A stretch of 64,000 nt of DNA from Actinorugispora endophytica. GTDB lineage: Bacteria; Actinomycetota; Actinomycetes; Streptosporangiales; Streptosporangiaceae. The translations under genes and the position numbers were made by a program. The notes under the pieces are model-generated. The model was not told the origin of the DNA, made no database searches, and saw only the letters and a program-made list of their open reading frames with translations. Location: positions 1-64,000 of the forward strand of contig NZ_SNYN01000024.1 in assembly GCF_004363075.1 (NCBI RefSeq). The letters run 5' to 3'. Below are positions 18,752 through 26,548 of the stretch, piece by piece; within the stretch, counting starts at the first letter, position 1, and every line of letters starts with the position of its first letter.

Positions 18752-19822
18752 TTGGAATACCGCATCACCGCCGAGTTGACCCTCTCCGAGGGATCGGCCG
18801 AACTCGACGGCCTCCAGCAGCAGGGCGCCGCCGCGCTGCTCGCCGAGTGGCTCGACCGGGTTGCGACGGTGGAGGGCCCCGACGGCGTGGAGATCACACC
18901 CTACGATCACGAACTGGACGTCCACGCCACCGGCGCGGTGATCGAGCTGCTGGTGGACGCGCCCGCCCTGAGCTTCGCCGAGAACGGGGCCGAGGCGCTG
19001 CTGTACGAGATCCTGGACCGCACCGAGCTGCTCTCCGAGTGGAAGGTCGGCAAGTGCGAGGTCACGGTGAGCGACGCCGAACTCGCCGAGGCTCTCGAGG
19101 CCGGCGAGGAGGTCGCCCCGGCCCCCTCGGTCGAGATCGGCGTCCCCGCCGAGGAGGTGACCGCCCAGCGCCGCCGCCTGCTGTCGCTCAGCCCGCAGCT
19201 GCGCGCGTTCGACGCGCACGCGTTCGGTCCTCCTCCCGGGGAGGACGACGCCCGCGCCCTCGCCGCCGGAGCCCTCGTCGACAGGGCCTCCGCCCTGACC
19301 GAGGAGCTGTTCATGGACGTCGTGACGCTGGAGGACGACGCCGAGTCCCTGGACGAGGACGAGACCAACTGGACGGCGGACGACTCCGAGGAGCTGTTCG
19401 TCCTGCACGACCTGCCGGTCCGCTACCGGCACCACTACGACGTCATGTTCGCCAAGAAGTTCCTGCTCGCCTCGGCCGCCGTCTACGCCCGGCTGACCCG
19501 CCCCGGCTGGACACCGCCCACCTCGACCGCCGAGGCCCTGGCCCTGCACGTCCTCGTCGAGAACGCCAAGGACATCCTGGTCTCCCTCGCCGACGTGGGA
19601 GCCTCCGACGTCACCGCCATGTTCACCGCCTTCGGCGAGACCGCCCACAGCCGCCACGACCACGAGTGGCTCTACCTGGAGGACCTCGACGCGATCGACC
19701 CCGACGACTCCTCCGCCGACCCGCTGGGGTTCCTCTCCCGCAACGCCCACTCCTGGTTCGACCCGTACCCGGACCTGGAGGACGCGAGTCCGCACCCCTT
19801 TCTGATCGACGACGAGGGCTGA
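18752..19822 (+). CDS. Unknown actinobacterial protein, paralogue of the gene at 25468
   Basis: 356 aa from TTG 18752 with GGGGAG upstream. Acidic, soluble. It shares a scattered but ordered set of motifs with the 316-aa protein encoded at 25468-26418: EGPDGV near residue 42, WKVGKC near 97, LSPQLRAFDAHAFG near 150, PPTSTAEALAL near 255, and the closing D-P... WFDP ... HPF. The central region has LTEELFMDVVTLEDDAESL. No known catalytic motif. Together the two genes bracket a UvrD-like gene, a GMC oxidoreductase and small membrane genes. Function unknown. Confidence 0.75.
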   Translation: MEYRITAELTLSEGSAELDGLQQQGAAALLAEWLDRVATVEGPDGVEITPYDHELDVHATGAVIELLVDAPALSFAENGAEALLYEILDRTELLSEWKVGKCEVTVSDAELAEALEAGEEVAPAPSVEIGVPAEEVTAQRRRLLSLSPQLRAFDAHAFGPPPGEDDARALAAGALVDRASALTEELFMDVVTLEDDAESLDEDETNWTADDSEELFVLHDLPVRYRHHYDVMFAKKFLLASAAVYARLTRPGWTPPTSTAEALALHVLVENAKDILVSLADVGASDVTAMFTAFGETAHSRHDHEWLYLEDLDAIDPDDSSADPLGFLSRNAHSWFDPYPDLEDASPHPFLIDDEG

Positions 19823-19858
19823 GGAGCGGCGGACCGCCGCGGACGGCCCCGCCCCGGG

Positions 19859-20494
19859 CTACGACCGGGCGGCGGACCCGGTCGTGTCCCCTTCGTCCGC
19901 CCGGGCCTGCTGGACGAGCGCGAAGACGACCGCGGCGAAGAGGGCCACACCCGAGAAAACGCCGGACACGACGTCGATCCAGACCACCGGAGCGTCGAGC
20001 GCGCTCAGCACTGGACCGGCCGCCGCGAGGACGATCAGGACCCCGCCGAGCACGTGGAAGCGCGGGAGGTTCCAGATGCGGCCCAGCACGAAGAAGTGGG
20101 CGCCGACGACGAACGCGATCCAGGCGATGTTGAGCGTGTGGAGGTCCAGTACCTGGTTGAGCACGAACAGACCGCCGAACAGGGCGACGGCTTCGGCTCC
20201 CACCAGCAGCAGGTAGGGGCGCCCGGCGAACGGGCTGCGCCCGGCGCCGTCACGCGCCGGGTCCTCCCTGTCGGCGCCGGCGCGCGCCAGGCCCCTTCCG
20301 TGGAGTCTCAGGACAGCGACCACCAGCACCACCGCGCAGAGCACGCCGGCCACCCGCACACCGAGCGTCCAAGCGTCCCCGAGCCTTCCCGAGTTGGCGA
20401 TGATGAAGACGAGACCGAACATGATCGCGATCAGGGAGCCGCTGGCCACCCCTTGGGGGTTCTGCCCACCGGATGATGAGGATGTCATTCGCAT
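19859..20494 (-). CDS. Six-segment integral membrane protein, unknown
   Basis: 211 aa from ATG 20494 (GGAG 11 bases upstream); ATG 20488 is also possible. Hydrophobic segments: SLIAIMFGLVFIIAN, VRVAGVLCAVVLVVAVL, LLVGAEAVALFGGLFVL, IAWIAFVVGAHFFVLG, VLGGVLIVLAAAGPVL and VSGVFSGVALFAAVVFALV. The motif GAHFFVLGRIWN between segments four and five resembles small actinobacterial membrane proteins of unknown role. Its 5' end overlaps the 3' end of a DUF1707 remnant. No transporter or enzyme signature. Confidence 0.72.
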   Translation of the reverse strand: MRMTSSSSGGQNPQGVASGSLIAIMFGLVFIIANSGRLGDAWTLGVRVAGVLCAVVLVVAVLRLHGRGLARAGADREDPARDGAGRSPFAGRPYLLLVGAEAVALFGGLFVLNQVLDLHTLNIAWIAFVVGAHFFVLGRIWNLPRFHVLGGVLIVLAAAGPVLSALDAPVVWIDVVSGVFSGVALFAAVVFALVQQARADEGDTTGSAARS

Positions 20495-20685
20495 ACCATC
20501 CCATCTCCGGACTTCCGACGCGCCCTCGAACACCGCGAAAAGATATCCGGTTCGAGGCGCCCGTCGGGCTCGTCCGGCGTGATCCGGCCCTCGCCCGCGG
20601 CGTCCCGCAGGATCTCGGCCACACGGTCGCGGTCCGCGTCCGGGGCCCGTATCGACTTCGCCTGGTCCCCGTCCTCCGAGGTCAC
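20485..20685 (-). pseudogene. DUF1707 domain remnant
   Basis: From GTG 20685, IRAPDADRDRVAEILRDAAGEGRITPDEPDGRLEPDIFSR reproduces the first part of the DUF1707 (SHOCT-like) domain, whose usual form is IRASDADRDRVAEILREA...GRL...EFDERLE. After GRLEPD the expected aromatic-rich continuation is replaced by out-of-frame-like sequence and a stop overlapping the start of the membrane gene. I read it as a truncated or frame-shifted gene rather than a functional 66-aa protein. Confidence 0.6.
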
Positions 20686-20759
20686 AACGCTCCCGCCCCC
20701 CTCATCGTCTCCGCCCCCTCTCATGCCGGACGCGACGTGGGGGACGCCCCGACGTTCCC

Positions 20760-21104
20760 TCACGCCGGCTGGCGCTCGCCCCTCTCGGAGGTCTCGGAGG
20801 CGGTGCGGTCGATCCGCCCGGTGGCCGACGCCCAGCGCTCGAAGACCACCGTGCCCAGCGGGGGGACGCTCGCGACCAGCGCGAGGACGCCGGTCCACGG
20901 GCTCCAGCGGTGCGTGGCCCAGGTGACCAGGGCGATGACGCCGTAGAGCACGAACGCCGCCCCGTGCAGCCGCCCGAAGACCTGCACACCGATCTCGTTG
21001 AAGACGACCACGTACTTGAAGAACATTCCGGCCAGAAGCCCGATCCAGGTGACGGCTTCGACGGCGGCGATCACACGGAACGCGGTCAGGACGGGCTTGG
21101 ACAC
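20760..21104 (-). CDS. DUF3817 integral membrane protein
   Basis: 114 aa. FRVIAAVEAVTWIGLLAGMF, the KYVVVFNEIGVQVFGRLHGAAFVLYGV core and a third segment TGVLALVASVPPLGTVVFERW are the marks of DUF3817, a small three-segment membrane family common in actinobacteria. A ribosome site GGAGTCC precedes the ATG. The C-terminal RTASETSERGERQPA is a variable cytoplasmic tail. Role unknown. Confidence 0.88.
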   Translation of the reverse strand: MSKPVLTAFRVIAAVEAVTWIGLLAGMFFKYVVVFNEIGVQVFGRLHGAAFVLYGVIALVTWATHRWSPWTGVLALVASVPPLGTVVFERWASATGRIDRTASETSERGERQPA

Positions 21105-21510
21105 CTGGACTCCTCCTACGGTCTGGGGTTCCCGCAGCGCGCGGGGCCCGTTCCAGTCTGCTGCAGGAGGCGGAGTGGGTCGGCCGAGGGTTCCTCCCCC
21201 GCCGCGTCCGCAGGTTTCGGGCAGGAACTAATCAAGATTTCGGACCCAGTGTCGTCGAGAGAACCCCCAGCTCGGCGGAACCCGTCTCGGACCCCCTCCG
21301 AAACCTCCCCCGAGAGTCCCGCAATCGCCCTTCTGACCTGGCATTACACCGTGCCTGACACGTCCTTTCGACCGCCCGGTAATCACCTCCGGCGGAGTGT
21401 TTGCCGGAATCGCCGGAAGCGCATGTCTATGAGTAGACGCGGTGGTCGCAACGACCTTCTTCCCCACGCGACATCCCACGTCAAGGCCGATGACCGGAGG
21501 AAATCAGCCA
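21105..21510. other. Intergenic region before the second UvrD-like gene
   Basis: About 400 bases between divergent genes. Only minor elements are visible: a short GTCTA/TAGAC hairpin with a 4-nt loop at 21425-21438 and a strong ribosome site (GGAGG) 10 bases before GTG 21511. No gene or convincing -35/-10 pair seen. Confidence 0.4.
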
Positions 21511-23322
21511 GTGCCGCAACTCGCGATCGCCCCGACCTTTCTCAACGACTTCTCCCGTCTGGACTCCGGGATCCAAACCGCGATCCTGACCGTTATGCAG
21601 GCCTACATGGCCGGAGACCGAGAGCACTTGGAGGCTGTCCCGAACGCGACCGACCCGCGAGTCCGCGTCATGCAGATCGGCCCCAACTGGTCGGGGATCG
21701 TCGCCCCCTCGTCCGAGGGCGTCTACTGCCTCGTCGGTGTCCGCCGGCACGAGGAGGCCGTCTCCTTCGCCCGCGCCTACCGACCCGCGACCGGGCCCGG
21801 GATCGGCGTCGTGGAGATGTCCGGACCGTCCTCCCCCGCCATCGCCCTGCCGTCGGTGCGCGGTCCCGTCGAACTGGCGCACGACCTGAACCGGTCCTTC
21901 GCCGAGTGGCAGATCACCCTGCACCCCGACCAGCGCCGGTTCGTGGACGCGCGCTTCGCCGGATCGGCTCGGATCACCGGCGGGCCCGGCACCGGCACGA
22001 CGGTGATCGCGCTGCACCGCGCGGCACACCTGGCCGAACTGGACGCCGCCCGGTTCGGGCCCGCCACACGCCCGAGCGTCCTGCTCACCACCGTCAACAA
22101 GCTGCTCGCGCAGACCCTCGGCGACCGGCTCGACCGGCTCGTCCCCGACCCCGGCGTGCGCGCGCGCATCGACGTCGTCACCGTCGACCGTCTGGCTCGC
22201 GGCGTCGTGCACGAGCACACCGGCATCCTGCCCGAGACCCTGGGCAAGGAGGCCATCGGCGAACGGTGGCGGACGGCCGCCCGGACCGACGGCCTGCCGT
22301 ACTCGGGGCGTTTCCTCCTCGGCGAATGGGAGCAGGTGCTCCTCGCCCAGGACATCACCGACCTTTCCGACTACATCCGCTGCGAGCGCAGCGGCCGGAT
22401 GCTGCACCTGGCCCCCGAGCACCGGACGCACGTGTGGGAGGCCGTGCACCGCTACACCGCCGCCATGCGCACCGCGGGCGAGTGGTCCTACCCGCAGGTG
22501 GCGCAGGAGGCGGCCCGACTGCTGCGGACCGCCGGACCGCGCTACCGGCACATCGTCGTCGACGAGGCCCAGGACCTGCACCCCGCGCAGTGGCGGCTGC
22601 TGCGGGCCGCCGTCGCCGAAGGCCCCGACGACCTGTTCATCGTGGAAGACCCGCACCAGCGCGTCTACGACGACCGGGTCTCGCTGGCCTCGCTCGGCAT
22701 CAACGTCCGCGGGCGCGGCCACCGGCTGCGGGTCAGCTACCGGGTGACCCAGGAGACCCTGAACTGGGCGATGCCGATCCTGGGCCGGCCCGCGGCGGTC
22801 GGCCCGGACGGCGACGCCGACACCCTCGCCGGATACCGGTCGCTGCTGCACGGCCCCGAACCGGTGGTGCGCGGCTGCGCCGGCCGGACGGAGGAACTGG
22901 CCGCGCTGGGCGAGTGGGTCAGGGGGTGGCTGGAGGCCGGGGTGACGCCCTCCTCCATCGCGCTGGCCGGACGCAACCAGTGGGTGGTGCGGCACATCGC
23001 CAAGGAGCTGTACGCCAACGGCATCATGACCGCGCCGCTGGACTCCGCCGAAGGCGTCGACGCGGTGCGGGTCGGCACCATGCACAAGCTCAAGGGCCAG
23101 GAGTTCCGCTGCGTCGGCCTGGTGGGCCTGAGCGAGCCGCTGCTGCCGCCCAAGGCCGCGATCGACGCGACCGAAGGCGACCCGGTCGCGCTCGAACAGG
23201 TCTACCAGCAGGAACGCAACCTGATATTCGGCGCCTGCACCCGCGCCCGGGACGCCCTGTACGTGTCCTACGTGGGCGCCCCCAGCCACCTGCTGCCCGA
23301 GTCCGCGCGTTCGGCCCACTGA
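21511..23322 (+). CDS. UvrD-like protein with altered Walker A motif, paralogue of the gene at 1092
   Basis: 603 aa from GTG 21511 (PQLAIAPTFLNDFSRLDSG), matching the N-terminus of the paralogue. The RelE-like leader (about 110 residues) is followed by a much shorter linker than in the paralogue, then the SF1 core: VVDEAQDLHPAQW, EDPHQRVYDDRVSL, RLRVSYRVTQETLNW, MHKLKGQEFRCVGLVGL and LIFGACTRARDALYVSYVGAP. The phosphate loop reads GGPGTGTT: the invariant lysine is Thr163 (codon ACG at 21997-21999, one base from AAG). This should abolish or greatly weaken ATP hydrolysis, so the protein may be a pseudo-helicase, or the base may be a sequencing error. Other motifs look preserved. Confidence 0.87.
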   Translation: MPQLAIAPTFLNDFSRLDSGIQTAILTVMQAYMAGDREHLEAVPNATDPRVRVMQIGPNWSGIVAPSSEGVYCLVGVRRHEEAVSFARAYRPATGPGIGVVEMSGPSSPAIALPSVRGPVELAHDLNRSFAEWQITLHPDQRRFVDARFAGSARITGGPGTGTTVIALHRAAHLAELDAARFGPATRPSVLLTTVNKLLAQTLGDRLDRLVPDPGVRARIDVVTVDRLARGVVHEHTGILPETLGKEAIGERWRTAARTDGLPYSGRFLLGEWEQVLLAQDITDLSDYIRCERSGRMLHLAPEHRTHVWEAVHRYTAAMRTAGEWSYPQVAQEAARLLRTAGPRYRHIVVDEAQDLHPAQWRLLRAAVAEGPDDLFIVEDPHQRVYDDRVSLASLGINVRGRGHRLRVSYRVTQETLNWAMPILGRPAAVGPDGDADTLAGYRSLLHGPEPVVRGCAGRTEELAALGEWVRGWLEAGVTPSSIALAGRNQWVVRHIAKELYANGIMTAPLDSAEGVDAVRVGTMHKLKGQEFRCVGLVGLSEPLLPPKAAIDATEGDPVALEQVYQQERNLIFGACTRARDALYVSYVGAPSHLLPESARSAH

Positions 23323-23337
23323 CGGCCGCCGACCAGG

Positions 23338-23371
23338 GACGCCGCCCGGACCGACCGGTCCGGGCGGCGTC
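23338..23371 (+). terminator. Hairpin terminator after the second UvrD-like gene
   Basis: A perfect 15-bp inverted repeat (GACGCCGCCCGGACC and complement) with a GACC loop begins 15 bases after the stop codon. No U-run. Confidence 0.7.
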
Positions 23372-23478
23372 GACGTGTCCGGCGGGGCCGGCCGAGGGCG
23401 GTCGTCCCGATCCCGCGCGGGAGCTCAGGGGGCCGGAGGGCTTGCGCCGGCCTCCGCCCCGCGTGTTACATGGGGCGC

Positions 23479-23496
23479 ACCTACCGACCGGTAGGT
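23479..23496. promoter_or_regulatory. TetR-type operator palindrome upstream of the GMC oxidoreductase
   Basis: ACCTACC-GACC-GGTAGGT is a perfect 7-bp inverted repeat with a 4-base centre, of the TACCGACCGGTA form often bound by actinobacterial TetR proteins. It lies 84 bases upstream of the start at 23580, just after a possible -10 (TTACAT). No TetR gene is adjacent; the only one in the window is at 45351. Confidence 0.55.
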
Positions 23497-23579
23497 CCCG
23501 GTCGGCGCCGCGTTCCGAAGCCGCGGCCGCCATACCGCGCGGCCGCGCACCCCCTCCCGGACCCCAGGGAGTACACCTG

Positions 23580-25433
23580 ATGCCCCACGAGCACAACCGC
23601 AGCGGACACACCACCGGTCCGGCACCGGGGGAGCCCCTCCCGGTCGACGACCGGTTCGACTACGACGTGGCCGTCATCGGTTCGGGTTTCGGCGGTTCGG
23701 TCAGCGCCCTGCGCCTGACCGAGAAGGGGTACCGGGTCGGCGTCCTGGAGGCCGGACGCCGCTTCACACCCGAAACACTCCCCAGGAACTCCTGGGACCT
23801 GCGCAACTTCCTCTGGGCGCCCTCGCTGGGCCTGTTCGGGATCCAGCGCGTCCACATGCTGCGCGACGTCATGGTCCTGGCCGGGGCCGGTGTGGGCGGC
23901 GGTTCACTCAACTACGCCAACACGCTGTACGAGCCGATGGACGACTTCTACGCCGACCCCCAGTGGAGCGGCGTCACCGACTGGCGGGACGAGCTCGCCC
24001 CTTTCTACGACCAGGCGAAGCGCATGCTCGGGGTCCGCGCCAACCCCACCGTCACCGCCGCCGACTCCCATCTGAGGCGGGTCGCCGAGGACATGGGGGC
24101 GGGGTCGACCTTCCGCCTGGCGCCCGTCGGCGTCTACTTCGGCGACGGCCTGGACGGCTCGGCCACCGGACCCGTCTCCCCCGGGGCGGTCGGCGGCGAC
24201 CCCTACTTCGGCGGGGCGGGCCCCGCGCGGCGGGCCTGTCTGGAATGCGGCGAGTGCATGACCGGCTGCCGCCACGGCGCCAAGAACACGCTCACCGAGA
24301 ACTACCTGTACTTCGCCGAGCGCGGCGGCGCCCGGATCCACCCGATGACCACCGCCCTGCGGCTGCGCGAGCGCGCCGCCGACCGGGGCGGCGGCTACGC
24401 GGTGGACACCCTGGTCACCGGCGCCCGGCGCACGCGCGCCAACGCCCGGACCTTCACCGCCCGCCAGGTGGTGGTCGCCGCCGGGACCTACGGCACCCAG
24501 CGGCTGCTGCACACGATGCGCGACACCGGCCTGCTCCCCCGTATCTCCGACCGGCTCGGCACACTCACCCGGACCAACTCCGAAGCCCTGGTCGGCGCGA
24601 TGACCCGGGCCACGCGCCCCGCCGAGGACTTCACCCGCGGCGTGGCCATCACCTCCTCCATCCACCCCGACGCGCACACGCACGTGGAACCCGTCCGCTA
24701 CGGCAGGGGGTCCAACGCGATGGGGCTGCTGTCCACCCTCCAGGTCCCCGGCGGCGGGAGCGTTCCCCGCTGGCTGCGCTTCCTCGGCCTGGCGACGGCG
24801 CACCCGTACGTCTTCGTCCGGAGCCTTTCGGTCCGGCGCTGGTCCGAACGGACTGTCATCGGGCTGGTGATGCAGTCGCTGGACAACTCGCTGACCACCC
24901 GCACCGCGCGCGGCCTCCTCGGCGGGCGCAGGCTCACCTCCCGTCAGGGGCACGGCGCACCCAACCCGACCTGGATCCCGGCCGGCCAGGAGGTCGCCAC
25001 CCGGATCGCCGGGAGGATCGACGGCTTCCCCGGCGGAACCGTGGGCGACGTCTTCGACATCCCCATGACCGCGCACTTCCTCGGCGGCTGCCCCATCGGC
25101 GCCACCGGCTCCGACGGCGTGGTCGACCCCTACCACCGGCTGCACGGCCATCCGGGGATCCACGTCGTGGACGGTTCGGCCGTCTCGGCGAACCTGGGGG
25201 TGAACCCGTCCCTGACGATCACCGCCCAGGCCGAGCGCGCCATGTCCATGTGGCCCAACCGGGGCGAGGCGGACCCCCGCCCCGCCCCCGGAGCCCCCTA
25301 CCGGAGGGTGGAACCCGTCTTCCCGAAGAGCCCGGCCGTCCCGGCGGGCGCGTTCGCCGAACTGCGGTTCACCCCGCGGCGCTCCCTGCGGCTCGGCCCG
25401 GCCGCCTCCCCGAGGACTCCCGCCTCCGGCTGA
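23580..25433 (+). CDS. GMC-family FAD oxidoreductase, ChoD-like
   Basis: 617 aa from ATG 23580 (AGGGAG upstream). FAD-binding GSGFGGSVSALRLTEKG sits near residue 35, followed by VLAGAGVGGGSLNYAN. A cysteine cluster C-LE-C-GE-C-MTG-C with RHGAKNTLTENYL near residue 225 is typical of the mycobacterial ChoD-like branch rather than secreted cholesterol oxidases. HFLGGCPIG and a C-terminal HVVDGSAVSANLGVNPSLTI hold the GMC active-site region. No signal peptide. The substrate is probably a sterol or other alcohol; no steroid-catabolic genes lie nearby, so cholesterol itself is not established. Confidence 0.88.
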   Translation: MPHEHNRSGHTTGPAPGEPLPVDDRFDYDVAVIGSGFGGSVSALRLTEKGYRVGVLEAGRRFTPETLPRNSWDLRNFLWAPSLGLFGIQRVHMLRDVMVLAGAGVGGGSLNYANTLYEPMDDFYADPQWSGVTDWRDELAPFYDQAKRMLGVRANPTVTAADSHLRRVAEDMGAGSTFRLAPVGVYFGDGLDGSATGPVSPGAVGGDPYFGGAGPARRACLECGECMTGCRHGAKNTLTENYLYFAERGGARIHPMTTALRLRERAADRGGGYAVDTLVTGARRTRANARTFTARQVVVAAGTYGTQRLLHTMRDTGLLPRISDRLGTLTRTNSEALVGAMTRATRPAEDFTRGVAITSSIHPDAHTHVEPVRYGRGSNAMGLLSTLQVPGGGSVPRWLRFLGLATAHPYVFVRSLSVRRWSERTVIGLVMQSLDNSLTTRTARGLLGGRRLTSRQGHGAPNPTWIPAGQEVATRIAGRIDGFPGGTVGDVFDIPMTAHFLGGCPIGATGSDGVVDPYHRLHGHPGIHVVDGSAVSANLGVNPSLTITAQAERAMSMWPNRGEADPRPAPGAPYRRVEPVFPKSPAVPAGAFAELRFTPRRSLRLGPAASPRTPASG

Positions 25434-25467
25434 ACCGCGCCCGCGCGGGCCGACGGCCCCGTGCCGC

Positions 25468-26418
25468 TCACACCGGGACGGGGCTCCGGCCGTACGGGTG
25501 CACCGCGAACTCCGGGTCCACCGGATCGAACCAGGTGGACAGGGACCAGGGGTCATCCGGGTCCCCGAACGGGTCCGTCTCCGCGTCCAGCAGCGCCAGC
25601 CGCTCCACATGCGCGCTGTCGAGCGTGTTGGCCACCAGCGTGCCGAAGCAGCGGACCGGACCGTTCAGGAGCCGGTGGCAGACCAGGTGGTCGTGGCCGG
25701 CCCGGAACATGGCGCGCACCGCCAGCGCCTCGGCGAAACTGGTCGGCGGCTGCCAGAACGGCTGCACCAGCCGGTGTGCTCCGGTCCCCGCCACCAGCAG
25801 GAAGCGCCGCACGAAGGCCGGGTCGCAGCGGAACGCGACCGGTGCCGGCAGGGCGCCGAAGACGCGGGAACCGAACAGCTCCCCGGTCGTCTCGCCCTCG
25901 CGCAGGACCGCGAGGTCGCGGTAGAGCCCGTCGAGGACGGCCGCCGCCCCGACGAGAAGCGACCCGGCGAGCAGGCCGGTGAGATCGGGATCGCCCCCGT
26001 CCTCCTCCGCGCCGAACATCTCCGCGCCGAACGCCCGCAGCATGGGCGCGTGCGCCAGGACGTGCCGCCGGGCCGCGACCGGGGCGGGCGGCGCGTCCGC
26101 GGGTCCGGCGCTGCAACCGGCGACCTGCCACGACCGGGTCTCGGGCAGCTCCAGGAGCAGCCGCGCCAGCGCCAGCCGCATCCCGGTCTCCGCCACGGCC
26201 GCGGACGGCGCCTCCACGACCGCGTCGACGAGCACGCCTCGGCGGTGCTCCCTGGCCTCGGCCGCGCGCAGCAGAACCCGCACCCCGTCGGGGCCCTCGA
26301 TCGCGGCGATGGAGGAGACCCGCTCCAGAACGCGCCGGACTCCCCCGCCCGCCCGGACGGGATCGAGGTCATCCCGCCCCGCGGGGACCTCCACGCTGAT
26401 CCGCACCGTGTACCGCAT
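25468..26418 (-). CDS. Unknown actinobacterial protein, paralogue of the gene at 18752
   Basis: 316 aa from ATG 26418, preceded by GGGAGG. Shared landmarks with the 356-aa protein: MRYTVRISVEV start, IEGPDGVRV, SWQVAGC, APMLRAFGAEMFG, PPTSFAEALAV, then DAETDPFGDPD and STWFDP...AVHPYG at the end. Less acidic than its paralogue. No membrane segment or known active site. It lies 130 bases downstream of the Ro60 gene on the same strand and could share its transcript. Function unknown. Confidence 0.75.
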   Translation of the reverse strand: MRYTVRISVEVPAGRDDLDPVRAGGGVRRVLERVSSIAAIEGPDGVRVLLRAAEAREHRRGVLVDAVVEAPSAAVAETGMRLALARLLLELPETRSWQVAGCSAGPADAPPAPVAARRHVLAHAPMLRAFGAEMFGAEEDGGDPDLTGLLAGSLLVGAAAVLDGLYRDLAVLREGETTGELFGSRVFGALPAPVAFRCDPAFVRRFLLVAGTGAHRLVQPFWQPPTSFAEALAVRAMFRAGHDHLVCHRLLNGPVRCFGTLVANTLDSAHVERLALLDAETDPFGDPDDPWSLSTWFDPVDPEFAVHPYGRSPVPV

Positions 26419-26548
26419 GTTCCGCCTCCCGTCCTCCCGGGCCCCAGCGGCCCGGTCAGACAGTAGGGGAACCCCGCCGGACACCCTCCGGGTTTTCCAC
26501 AGGCGCCTTCCGGCCCGGGGGAACCACCGTGTCGGCGGCGGTTCCCGA

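Noticed and set aside
20910-23579. In-frame extension of almost 900 codons upstream of the GMC oxidoreductase
   Set aside because: The extension overlaps the second UvrD-like gene in another frame and is arginine/proline-rich; the real start is ATG 23580 with AGGGAG.
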